Below, piece after piece: positions 8,517-17,140 of a stretch of 40,202 nt of DNA; positions within the stretch are counted from its first letter, which is position 1; each line of letters starts with the position of its first letter. The notes under the pieces were generated by a model. It made no database searches. It worked only from the letters and a program-made list of their open reading frames with translations, and had not been told where the DNA came from. The stretch lies in contig CALMSO010000101.1 of assembly GCA_937872385.1 (NCBI GenBank), forward strand, positions 1 to 40,202. Direction: 5' to 3'. The DNA is from an uncultured Saprospiraceae bacterium. Its GTDB lineage: Bacteria; Bacteroidota; Bacteroidia; Chitinophagales; Saprospiraceae. A program made the position numbers and the translations under genes.

Positions 8517-11500
8517 ATGCAAACATTTGAAGAGATAAAAAACAAGGTTCGCCAGCTTCAGGATGGGTATCCAGTGCTCTTGCTGCCCGTCAGGCTTGAG
8601 GTGCGCTTCATGCAAATCAAGCACGTTGGGCGGGTAGCCAATGCGGAGCAGGTAGCGAATGGCGCGCAGGCCGGCACGCTCGATGCTTTGTACCAAGACG
8701 ATTTGAACATCGTCGTGCAGCAAGTGCAGGCCTTGGGCAATACGACGCAACCGCTGCTGTTGCCGGGTTTACCGGTGGATAAAAACCATCCTCGTTTTGC
8801 GCAGGGCCTCGCTTGGCAGCCAGATAAAAAAGAACTTTGGGTGCGCATTTTTCCGGATGAAATTGCCATTCATACGCACGAGCAGTTGCTCACCAAAGAT
8901 GAATTAGAAGAGGGCCAGAGCTTCTGGCGGGAACTCTGGCGCGCCGAGCACCTCGATGCGGCCATCCTACAAGACCGCACCCCGGAGGAGCTAACTCGAT
9001 ATCGGTACCATCACCGCCTCGGTGCCTGGAGGGCTTTGATCAATAGCTATGGCACTGCCCGCGCTGCTTGGATTGCCGAAGCAACTCGCCCCACCAATGC
9101 CGGTACTGCCGCCACTAATTTTCCGAAGGCGGAGCCAGTTTTCCGTAGCAATATTCAAACGAAAGATTTGTCTTGGAACGACCAGCCGCGCAGCTACGTT
9201 ATGCCCGATGCGTTTGTCGTGCAAGCTTGGCGACACGATGGCAGCACCAAAGCCGCCGTAGTTGGGCAATCCATACCGCAGCCATTACCAGTTGGCATCA
9301 ATCCGCAAGAAAGCGATCCTGCCGCTTTTCAAGAGTCCGGGCGGGGGCTGGTGATGCCGGACAGCATCCGTTGGCTAACCGATTTTGACGCAGCCGAAGC
9401 CGTAGGCATGGGCATTCGCATCCCTTTGACGGATGAGGAGTTCGAGCAGGGTTTTGCCAAACTGACCGTGCTGGGGCTGACCACAAGCGCTTCGGCAAAC
9501 GAGCAACAAAGCACGGTACAGCAATTGCTGGAGAATCATTACTACACGCCGGGCGGTCTGTCATTGATAGCAAATGGCACCCCCAGCAACAACACTACCG
9601 ATGGCAATGCCGCACCCAACCTCGACGAATTAGAACCGGAAGAGAGTTTTGCGCTCATCATTGAAAGTAATGGTTTGGCTACAACGGAGCAGCACGACCA
9701 AAAAACGGACGGGCAGCGGATGGCCGAAGGTCTGGGCCTGCCCATGTCTTTTTTTCAGCGCGTATTTGGTGCCGCTGGGCAGGATTTCAGCCAGTCGCTA
9801 TGGACCAATCGGGTGCTCAGCCCTGCTACATTGGGCTATGCTTTGCCACAGTATTTTTCGCCCGTATTGTCGCCCGAAGATGTGTCCAAAACGCTCAATT
9901 TCATGCACACCTACGTGAGCGGGCGCGGAGCTTTCTCGGCACTACGCGTGGACGAGCAACCTTACGCGCTGCTGCCCGTGACGGCTTTCGCCAAATGGCG
10001 CGCTGCACACCAGCAAGGGCTGGAGCCTTTTGTAGAAAAACTGTATCGGCAGGTATTGCAAAAACTGATGGTAGAATGGGATAGAATGGCGGAATTTTCA
10101 CCGCATTTGCGCAAGGGACTGATGGGCGACGATGTGAGCCGCAATTTATTTACCATCCTTGAACAACATGCCAGCTCAGTGGACTTTTTCCAGCGGCTCA
10201 TCCTCGACGAACAAGCCTTGGCTACCCTGATGAGCCTGACCGAAGGTACCGATGCCAATCCAGTGAGCAACGATGGCAAATCGGCAACGGTACTGCGGCA
10301 GGAATTGGCCAATTTGGGTTTTAATTTTGATGCAGAACTGATTGCTTTCAGCTTGTTTTTCGCCGATCGCTACGCCGATTTGACTGGCCCGATTCTCGAA
10401 AGTTTACCTTTTTCTGAAACCAATCCGCTGCGCCAAATGCCGGGTAGCGAGCAAAACTATCTGCAATGGCTGGGCGCGCCGGGCACTGGTTTTTATGATA
10501 TAAAAAACGAAGCCATTTTTAATGGCGTGGATGCTTTTCCGCCGCGTGGGCTGCTTTATTTGCTGACGCGCCACGCCTTGCTCCGGAGCTATTTGCTGGC
10601 GGCGCTCGAATTGCGTTTTGGCAGTGATTCGCCTTTGGTGCCTGCGCTGTCTATGGATTTTCCGCGCAACATGGTTTGGATAGAAGATGCCAATAACTTG
10701 ACTAACAATGAATTACAACCACATTTTGCTGCTATTATTCGCAGCCTTGTAGCTCGTTTACCGAATATGAATACCGAAGCCGCCATTACCGCTGCAGTCA
10801 ATCAACTCATTTTACAAAACAAGGAGCTTTTTGTTTCTAATGACAAATGGAACCTGCTGGATGCAGCATTAGCCAACCAGCTTGACACGCAAGTGGCCAC
10901 CGGTAGCGACAATGGTGCAGTAGGCGCATTGCGCAAGCAAAAGGAATACCTTCGCCGATTGGCGGGTTTGCCTACGGCCGCTATAGAGCGTTTGTTTGCC
11001 GAGCATCTCGATATTTGTCATCACCGCCTCGACGCTTGGCTGCTGGGCATGACGCACCATCGCCTCGATGACTTGCGCCGCCACCGCCCGACCGGCATCT
11101 ACCTCGGCGCTTACGGCTATTTGGAAAATTTGCAACGCGAAAACCCCGGTTTGTCTATTATTACGGTGTCAAATACAGCACCAAGTGCCAGCGATGAAAG
11201 ACGCATTCTGCCTGTTTTTGAACCCTCCGGCACCGGATTGAGCCAGGCACAGTTGCAAAATCTGTTGGCTAATGCTTTCGTCTATCTGGGCGGGGAATCC
11301 ATCTCAGAAGGCAGTGGTTTTCGGAGCTTTGATTACGATGCAGACGCCAATGCGATACTACCCAATCCGCGGTCGCAGCCTGACAATCAGGGCTTTATAC
11401 CTGCACCTTCGCTGGCGCACGCCATTACCGCTTCGGTGCTGCGCAATGGGCATTTGTCACAAAAACAAAACAACCTCAATCTTCCGGACGAGAGCTTTGC

Positions 11501-13751
11501 CATCAACCTCAACTCCATGCGCGTGCGCGAGGCTATGTATCTGCTCGAAGGCATGCGCAACGGGCAGGCGCTGGCGGCTTTGTTAGGCTACAAATTTGAA
11601 CGGGCACTGCGCGAAAGCAACCACTTAGCTATTCAGCTTTTGTACGAATTTCGAGAGAAATTTCCTTTCCAAGTGCAGCCATTGGGCGGCGTGGCCGGCG
11701 ACCTCGAAGAAAGCCAGGCACGCACGGTAGTCAACGGACTGGATTTGATTGACGCTTTCAAGGCGCAAGGATTAACCTTGTTCAATGATTTTACAATCAA
11801 TGCCGCCCAGCAGGATGATATTGTAGCCGCCATTGACCACCTCGACGAAACCCTCGACGCAGTGAAAGACCTGCTCATGGCAGAAAGTATTCATCAGTTG
11901 GTGCTCAACAACCCGGAGCGCTCGCGGGCAGCCATGAAAGCACTGAACGACGGTGGCAATATTCATTTGCCCGACATCGTGAAAGTGCCCCGCGAAGGCA
12001 TCAGCCTGACGCACCGCGTGGGCGTGCAGCTATCGAGAAACGGCAATGCCAAAGCCTGGCTTGGGCCCAATAGTATGCGCTCGACGGTAGAACCCCGCAT
12101 CAACCAATGGTTGTATTCAAAATTGCCCAATCCGGTGCGCATTGTGATTCGGGCGCGCTGGATAGACCGTTTTGAAGGAGACGACAAGCCGGTGTATCGC
12201 TTTGAAAATATCAAACTGACCCAACTCACCATCCAGCCCATAGATTTTGTCTATGCCCTGCATTTGTATAAAGAAAGCCGCGCCGACCATGATTTGCTCT
12301 ATCGCGTGGATGGCTTTTTGCGCAGCAAGTATAATCTGCAGCCCTGGCAAACCGTTGACATACTCGAACGCGACCGCAGCGACTTTGCCGCACAGGAAAT
12401 CACGCTGTTTGCCATTGAACCTTTGGCCCTCTCATTAGCCGAAATCATTACGACCGCCCGGCCCATTCGCCCGGAGGATGTGGTGCTGCCCAACGACCCC
12501 GCCGCCGCCGATACTGTTGCTTTGCTTCGGCCGGGTTTGCTCAATCGGCGCATCAAAAGTTTGCAAGCGCCTTTTACCATTGCCGTGCAAGAATTGGAGC
12601 GCGAAGTGCCTCGCATGGAACCCTACACCCGCATGACGGAGGATGAATTGCAACAAAACTTGAGCAACGTAGAACTGAGGCTGGGGCTGCTGCGGGGGCG
12701 CTTGTTGTTTTTTGCCAATCTCGGCTGGAAGGATGCACTACCCGCCATTGACCGGAGTGTCAATTTGCCCAACGTACGGGTATTGTATTTGCAAGGCTTG
12801 CAAACACTGCGCAAGGCCACTGCCGCCCGCGACCGGATCAACGCCATTTTTAATCAATACGAAACCGATACCACACTCGATAATGAAGCCCGCTTGGCAT
12901 TGCTGGAAGAAGTGAATACCTTAGCTTTTGACAAAAACTTCAAGGTGTTTCCTGAGTATGTCATCATTCGCCCCGACGATTATAAAAAAGCCTTGGCACA
13001 CCAGGATTTACTGGCTTTTGCGGGCGATTATGCTATGGACGAATGGTTGCAATCCTTAGCGCCGGTACGGCCGCGGATGGCTAATTTTCAGCAGATGAAT
13101 ATTTTGTCGGATTTATTAGCCTCCACCTGGTCGCAGTTGCGTTTGGCACAATTGCCTTACAATCCGGATGGAAAAGACCGCTGGTTGGGTATGGATTATC
13201 CGCCGGATTACGACGAGTTTGATGCGAATAACCAGCGCCGCCTGCCCGATGACAATCTGTCCTTGGCGTTTGAATATCCGCTCGATTTTGATGCCGACCG
13301 CCCCAATGCCGGTTTTATTATTGATGAATGGACTGAGCAAATACCGCTTCGGGACACTAATTTGGGTCTGGCGATGCATTATAACAAACCCAACAGCGAG
13401 CCGCCCAATGCCCTGCTGCTGGCCGTAGCACCCGAACTGACCGGGCAATGGGAGTGGGACGACCTCATGGATACCGTGATAGAAACCTTTGAACTGGCCC
13501 GCCGCCGCACCGTGGATCCCGATGCTATGAAGAACAGCAACAGCCCTTTGGTGCAGTTTCTGCCGGCGGTCATGCCTGCATTGAATTTGAATGACCATAC
13601 GCCTTCGGTGGATTTGGGTAGAAATATGCAGGAAGCCACGCCGGGTGCGTCGGGGCTGGTTATGAAACGATTTAACCTCGACGGCGAAACGCCTGCCGAG
13701 TCTGGCAGCTTTGATGTGGATAGCTTAGAAATTGAGGATTTGCTTGAATGA
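8517..13751 (+). CDS. Uncharacterised 1744-residue cassette protein (giant 2)
   Basis: This is the largest gene in the window and has no domain I can name. The start ATG lies directly after a tandem repeat, and there is no signal peptide or membrane segment. Recognisable blocks are LPVRLEVRF (about 22-30), LWVRIFPDEIAIHTHE (about 108-123), ALRVDEQPYALLPVTAFAKW (about 475-494), FIPAPSLAHAITASVLRNGH (about 960-979) and ALLGYKFERALRE (about 1021-1033). The C terminus is acidic (SLEIEDLLE). The blocks resemble unnamed proteins that I remember next to homologues of giants 1 and 3, which would make these a conserved trio. That is memory, not a search. Helix-rich stretches around 1000-1200 suggest an extended multi-domain soluble protein. 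It is probably co-expressed with its neighbours and may be a core structural subunit, which is inference. Confidence 0.8.
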   Translation: MQTFEEIKNKVRQLQDGYPVLLLPVRLEVRFMQIKHVGRVANAEQVANGAQAGTLDALYQDDLNIVVQQVQALGNTTQPLLLPGLPVDKNHPRFAQGLAWQPDKKELWVRIFPDEIAIHTHEQLLTKDELEEGQSFWRELWRAEHLDAAILQDRTPEELTRYRYHHRLGAWRALINSYGTARAAWIAEATRPTNAGTAATNFPKAEPVFRSNIQTKDLSWNDQPRSYVMPDAFVVQAWRHDGSTKAAVVGQSIPQPLPVGINPQESDPAAFQESGRGLVMPDSIRWLTDFDAAEAVGMGIRIPLTDEEFEQGFAKLTVLGLTTSASANEQQSTVQQLLENHYYTPGGLSLIANGTPSNNTTDGNAAPNLDELEPEESFALIIESNGLATTEQHDQKTDGQRMAEGLGLPMSFFQRVFGAAGQDFSQSLWTNRVLSPATLGYALPQYFSPVLSPEDVSKTLNFMHTYVSGRGAFSALRVDEQPYALLPVTAFAKWRAAHQQGLEPFVEKLYRQVLQKLMVEWDRMAEFSPHLRKGLMGDDVSRNLFTILEQHASSVDFFQRLILDEQALATLMSLTEGTDANPVSNDGKSATVLRQELANLGFNFDAELIAFSLFFADRYADLTGPILESLPFSETNPLRQMPGSEQNYLQWLGAPGTGFYDIKNEAIFNGVDAFPPRGLLYLLTRHALLRSYLLAALELRFGSDSPLVPALSMDFPRNMVWIEDANNLTNNELQPHFAAIIRSLVARLPNMNTEAAITAAVNQLILQNKELFVSNDKWNLLDAALANQLDTQVATGSDNGAVGALRKQKEYLRRLAGLPTAAIERLFAEHLDICHHRLDAWLLGMTHHRLDDLRRHRPTGIYLGAYGYLENLQRENPGLSIITVSNTAPSASDERRILPVFEPSGTGLSQAQLQNLLANAFVYLGGESISEGSGFRSFDYDADANAILPNPRSQPDNQGFIPAPSLAHAITASVLRNGHLSQKQNNLNLPDESFAINLNSMRVREAMYLLEGMRNGQALAALLGYKFERALRESNHLAIQLLYEFREKFPFQVQPLGGVAGDLEESQARTVVNGLDLIDAFKAQGLTLFNDFTINAAQQDDIVAAIDHLDETLDAVKDLLMAESIHQLVLNNPERSRAAMKALNDGGNIHLPDIVKVPREGISLTHRVGVQLSRNGNAKAWLGPNSMRSTVEPRINQWLYSKLPNPVRIVIRARWIDRFEGDDKPVYRFENIKLTQLTIQPIDFVYALHLYKESRADHDLLYRVDGFLRSKYNLQPWQTVDILERDRSDFAAQEITLFAIEPLALSLAEIITTARPIRPEDVVLPNDPAAADTVALLRPGLLNRRIKSLQAPFTIAVQELEREVPRMEPYTRMTEDELQQNLSNVELRLGLLRGRLLFFANLGWKDALPAIDRSVNLPNVRVLYLQGLQTLRKATAARDRINAIFNQYETDTTLDNEARLALLEEVNTLAFDKNFKVFPEYVIIRPDDYKKALAHQDLLAFAGDYAMDEWLQSLAPVRPRMANFQQMNILSDLLASTWSQLRLAQLPYNPDGKDRWLGMDYPPDYDEFDANNQRRLPDDNLSLAFEYPLDFDADRPNAGFIIDEWTEQIPLRDTNLGLAMHYNKPNSEPPNALLLAVAPELTGQWEWDDLMDTVIETFELARRRTVDPDAMKNSNSPLVQFLPAVMPALNLNDHTPSVDLGRNMQEATPGASGLVMKRFNLDGETPAESGSFDVDSLEIEDLLE

Positions 13752-13832
13752 ACAAATGAGCCTTTTTATAATAGGCGACTAATTTTTTGATAGAAAGCGT
13801 TCTTTTAAAACACGCATAATCAATTTTTTACA

Positions 13833-13867
13833 CCACGAACCGCAAACCGCGAATAGCGAATAGCAAA
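13833..13867. repeat. Degenerate GAACCGCAAACCGCGAATAGC repeat
   Basis: A short tract of two to three imperfect units of the same type as 8451-8512 lies in the 153-base gap before the last cassette gene. The rest of the gap is AT-rich. GCCT/AGGC arms at about 13760-13776 could form only a weak 4-bp hairpin. Confidence 0.55.
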
Positions 13868-13904
13868 AAAACACCATAACTAACCATTCAGCAAACTGAA
13901 AAAT

Positions 13905-15737
13905 ATGGCGAATAAAAGCACTTTGGACCTTACCTTCTGGAACCGCCTCGACAGCCGTACCCGCGACAAAGAATTTGACCGAAGCCTAAAGGCAGAACTG
14001 CGCGATGGCTTGTGGATGCTGGCCCGCCAGTGGCAGATTGGAGAGCTGGAAGCCGAAGACACTGGCTCGCCGGTTTTTGCTCGGTTGCATTGGGATTTTT
14101 CTCGGCTCGACCGCCTCGCTTTAGCCGATAACCCCGCGCAACCCATATCTGATGAAATGCCTTTAGAAGCAGAAGTGGAGCGGGTACAAGCCCAACCGGA
14201 TATCAGTTTGCAAATAGAGATGGGGCGTCACTTTGTGCGAATGCTACGTCAGCAATTACCTGTGGCCAGCCGCGATGCTATTATCGCCAGCTTTCGGGCT
14301 GTCGCCGCACTGAAATTTATACCCATTGCCGACCAAACGCCGAATGATCGCTACAATAATGCCAATTTGCTCAGCAACCGACCCTTACAACAGATGGTAG
14401 ATGCAGCTATACTTGGCGGAGCTATTGACGGCTGGGCCCTTTATCGCGCTATCAAGGCAGGGCACAGCGCTTCTTCTTTTCTGAATGCGCCCAATGCAGC
14501 TGTGGATGCCATCGGACAGCAGTTTTTCGACTGGTTCAACCGTCGGTATTCCCAACCGGTGGACGCCCGCCAAGACGCTTGGTCGCCCGAACGCATGGAG
14601 TATCGCTTTGCCACTTCGGCCCCGCAGCCCGCCGCACCGCCTGCCATTTTGCACGCCGATGAGTATTTTCACGGGCGGCTCGACTGGTATAATTTCGATT
14701 ATGCAAAAACCAACGCGCTTCCTGCTACGGTGGCAAACAGTTTAGTACAAACCCCGCGCCCCGACCGGGTAGAAGAGCGCCGTCGGCACGTAATTCCGGG
14801 AAGTATTGCCTTTCCGGGGATGCCCAATGCCCGCTGGTGGGAATTTGAAGACCGGAGTGTCAACTGGGCGCGTATTGAAGGCAAAATCAATGAAACTGCT
14901 AAAATGGCGCTCATAGAATTTGGGCTTTTGTATAGCAATGACTGGTTTCAGCTCCCAATGCGCACGCCCGTGGGCAGCCTCGTGCATTTGCACCCAATTG
15001 TAGTGACGGATACCTTCGGTCAACGCGCCCGTATTGAGCATTATGAAAATACAGCGCCGGCCACGCCGCACTGGTCATTTTTCCGGGTTTTTGATGCCAA
15101 TCGGGGCACACTCCAGCAGCAAGACCAGCGTTTGCTCATCCCGCCGGTTGTAGTAAATTTGCAAGAAGGAAAACCCATAGAAGAAGTGCGTTTCACCCGC
15201 GATGAAATGGCGAACATGGTGTGGGGCATCGAAACTATTGTACCCGACAACCTCGGCGGCGGCATTAATGGCTTTGAAAATGCACAGGCTACGCAGCAGT
15301 ATTTTCAGCAATTGGATCAGGCAACCGGCGGCACCGACGCTACGCCCGAACTCGACAACAACGCGGCCATTCGCTACCAAATAGCCACCACCGTACCCGA
15401 AAACTGGATACCCTTCATCCCGGTGCGCAAGGAAGGCAGCATACAGGAAATCACGCTGCGCCGAGCTGCGATGCCGCGTTTTCTGGCTTCATTTCCAGCG
15501 CGCCGAGTGCGCCCACTTTCGCACTTGTTGCGTTTTGGATTAGAGGAAACTCCGGCACGCACCTACGATTTGTACGAAGAAGAAGTGCCGCCGGCGGGCG
15601 TTATTGTACAACTTGCTTGGCAACGCGCACGCTGGCACGACGGGCGGGTGGTGCTTTGGTTGGGGTATCACAAAACCAATGGCCGCGGCGAAGGCGATAG
15701 CGGATTGAAGTTTGATCAAATTCAGGAGAAACGATGA
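13905..15737 (+). CDS. Uncharacterised 610-residue cassette protein (giant 3)
   Basis: This is the last gene of the left cassette and has no named domain. The N terminus is distinctive: FWNRLDSRTRDKEFDRSLKA (11-30), then RDGLWMLARQWQIGE (about 33-47) and AEDTGSPV (about 50-57). Further blocks are AFPGMPNARWWEFEDRSVNW (about 302-321), LLYSNDWFQLPMRTPVGSL (about 340-358), VVTDTFGQRARI (about 366-377) and GRGEGDSGLKFDQI near the C terminus. I recall near-identical strings in unnamed proteins of actinobacteria, myxobacteria and cyanobacteria, so this is a real, widespread and uncharacterised family. That recollection needs a search. It has no signal peptide. It follows giant 2 after a 153-base gap and could have some independent expression. 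Confidence 0.8.
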   Translation: MANKSTLDLTFWNRLDSRTRDKEFDRSLKAELRDGLWMLARQWQIGELEAEDTGSPVFARLHWDFSRLDRLALADNPAQPISDEMPLEAEVERVQAQPDISLQIEMGRHFVRMLRQQLPVASRDAIIASFRAVAALKFIPIADQTPNDRYNNANLLSNRPLQQMVDAAILGGAIDGWALYRAIKAGHSASSFLNAPNAAVDAIGQQFFDWFNRRYSQPVDARQDAWSPERMEYRFATSAPQPAAPPAILHADEYFHGRLDWYNFDYAKTNALPATVANSLVQTPRPDRVEERRRHVIPGSIAFPGMPNARWWEFEDRSVNWARIEGKINETAKMALIEFGLLYSNDWFQLPMRTPVGSLVHLHPIVVTDTFGQRARIEHYENTAPATPHWSFFRVFDANRGTLQQQDQRLLIPPVVVNLQEGKPIEEVRFTRDEMANMVWGIETIVPDNLGGGINGFENAQATQQYFQQLDQATGGTDATPELDNNAAIRYQIATTVPENWIPFIPVRKEGSIQEITLRRAAMPRFLASFPARRVRPLSHLLRFGLEETPARTYDLYEEEVPPAGVIVQLAWQRARWHDGRVVLWLGYHKTNGRGEGDSGLKFDQIQEKR

Positions 15738-15747
15738 CCGGCTTTAG

Positions 15748-15907
15748 AAAACCGCAAATAGCCAGATGCCAGATTTTAGATAATAGACGATAGATTTTAG
15801 ATGCCAGACGATAGACGATAGATTTTAGATGTCAGATTAGATGCGGTCATCACCCTTCTAACCCTTTCTAACCCTTTCTAACCCCTTCTAACCCTTCTAA
15901 ACCGTAA
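15748..15907. repeat. Composite low-complexity intergenic repeat (three modules)
   Basis: After the giant 3 stop, three modules follow in order. First is an ACCGCAAATAGC unit. Then come AGATGCCAGA and GATAGACGATAGA units up to about 15846. Last is a run of CCCTTTCTAA units from 15851 to about 15900. The last module has five C-runs at 15853-15894 separated by 6-7 bases, so the minus strand fits a G-quadruplex pattern. Modules two and three recur in the same order at 16971 and 29812. Confidence 0.75.
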
Positions 15908-15956
15908 ATTAGCCACTTAACATTTGCAAATAATCAAAAGTATCCGACTACTTGCG

Positions 15957-15964
15957 TATCTTTG
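15957..15964 (+). promoter_or_regulatory. Bacteroidota -7 box for the acyltransferase gene
   Basis: TATCTTTG matches the TAnnTTTG -7 element. No clean -33 TTG is seen at the normal distance. The box overlaps the first ATG of the longest reading frame (15962), which argues for the ATG at 16043 as the true start. Confidence 0.5.
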
Positions 15965-16042
15965 CACTCTGTTTTTGGGCAAGCAAATCCCTTGCGAAAT
16001 GCTTGTCGCCTATTCCAGAACAAAAGCCGTAGCTACATACGT

Positions 16043-16912
16043 ATGAGTCGAATTGCCTATTATTTATTCCTGAAGCCCCTATCGTTACTGCCTTTGCCTG
16101 TCCTTTTTCGTTTTTCGGATGTGCTGTATGTGGTGCTGTACCACCTCTTAGGCTGGCGCAAAAAAGTGGTATATGGCAATATGAGCCGTTCCTTTCCGGA
16201 AAAAAGCGAGCAGGAAATTCGGCGTTTGATGCGCGCATTCTATCGGCACCTGTGCGATGTGATGGTAGAATCCATTCGGATGTTTAGCATGAGCAAGGAA
16301 GAATTGATCCGGCGTTGTCGAGTGAAAAATCCTGAACTATTCGAGAAATATGCCGCCGAAGGGCGCAACATCGTCATTGCCGCCGGGCACTACAACAACT
16401 GGGAAATGGCCGGCGTAGGCTGCGGGCCTCAGGTGGCACATGATGATTTGGCGCTGTACAAACCCCTCTCCGACCCTTTCATGGATGCGCGGCTACGGGC
16501 CTCGCGCGGGCGTTTTGGGCTAGAATTGATACCTACCAAAAGTGCGCGCCGGGCTTTCGAAGATTATACCGACCGCCTTACGGCAATCTTGTTTGGTGCC
16601 GACCAGTCGCCTTCCAATCCGAAACGAGCCTACTGGACTACTTTCCTCAATCAAGACACCGCCGTGATGTACGGCACTGAAAAATATGCACGAGAGTATA
16701 ATTATGTAGTTGTTTTCGGGCATACCGTCAAGCTGCGCCGGGGGTATTATACCCTTGAATTTTCTACACTAACGGAGCACCCGCAGCAAACCGCAGCCGG
16801 CGAAATCAGCGAAATGCATACCCGCGCCTTAGAAAAAATTATTTTGGACAACCCGCAATACTGGCTCTGGACGCACAAACGCTGGAAACACAAACGACCA
16901 GAGAATATGTGA
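16043..16912 (+). CDS. LpxL/HtrB-type lysophospholipid (lipid A) acyltransferase
   Basis: This 289-residue enzyme belongs to the LpxL/HtrB acyltransferase superfamily, which adds a secondary acyl chain to lipid A precursors or related lipids at the inner membrane. A hydrophobic N-terminal anchor (FLKPLSLLPLPVLFRF) is followed by the catalytic HX4E block GHYNNWE. GADQSP and NPQYWLWTHKRWK near the C terminus are typical of the family. Length fits. The start was chosen at ATG 16043 because the longer frame from 15962 overlaps a promoter-like -7 box and would place a polar stretch before the membrane anchor. It stands alone between two repeat tracts. The exact lipid acceptor cannot be read from sequence. 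Confidence 0.85.
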   Translation: MSRIAYYLFLKPLSLLPLPVLFRFSDVLYVVLYHLLGWRKKVVYGNMSRSFPEKSEQEIRRLMRAFYRHLCDVMVESIRMFSMSKEELIRRCRVKNPELFEKYAAEGRNIVIAAGHYNNWEMAGVGCGPQVAHDDLALYKPLSDPFMDARLRASRGRFGLELIPTKSARRAFEDYTDRLTAILFGADQSPSNPKRAYWTTFLNQDTAVMYGTEKYAREYNYVVVFGHTVKLRRGYYTLEFSTLTEHPQQTAAGEISEMHTRALEKIILDNPQYWLWTHKRWKHKRPENM

Positions 16913-16970
16913 AATTTTTATAACATTGCTCGCCATACAAACAGGCAAATTTTCAAGCAATAGATAACAT

Positions 16971-17108
16971 TCTAAACCGCAAATAACCAGATGCCAGATG
17001 TCAGACGATAGACGATAGACGATAGATGCGCTCTCAACCTTTAAACTTTTAAACCTTTCTCAACCCTATTCCCTTATCCACCCCATCAGCCTTTTTAAAC
17101 CTTTAAAC
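16971..17108. repeat. Composite low-complexity intergenic repeat, second copy
   Basis: This tract holds ACCGCAAATAACC, then AGATGCCAGATGTCAGACGATAG units, then a CTTTTAAACC / CCTTTCTCAACCC run. The module order is the same as at 15748-15907 but the units are more diverged. It fills most of the 228-base gap between the acyltransferase and cystathionine synthase genes. I see no riboswitch or clear promoter in this gap. Confidence 0.7.
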
Positions 17109-17140
17109 ATCTTTTCATAGAAAAAAATATCTCATTGACC

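Noticed and set aside
1..15737. Contractile injection system or phage tail module
   Set aside because: No sheath, tube, baseplate, spike or AAA+ ATPase motif was seen in any of the five proteins. A distant structural relation cannot be tested here.
15853..15900. Telomere-like CCCTTTCTAA repeats
   Set aside because: The tract is internal to the chromosome-like sequence, imperfect, and part of a recurring composite repeat, so it is not a replicon end.
15962..16042. 27-residue N-terminal extension of the acyltransferase
   Set aside because: It overlaps the -7 box and places a polar segment before the membrane anchor.
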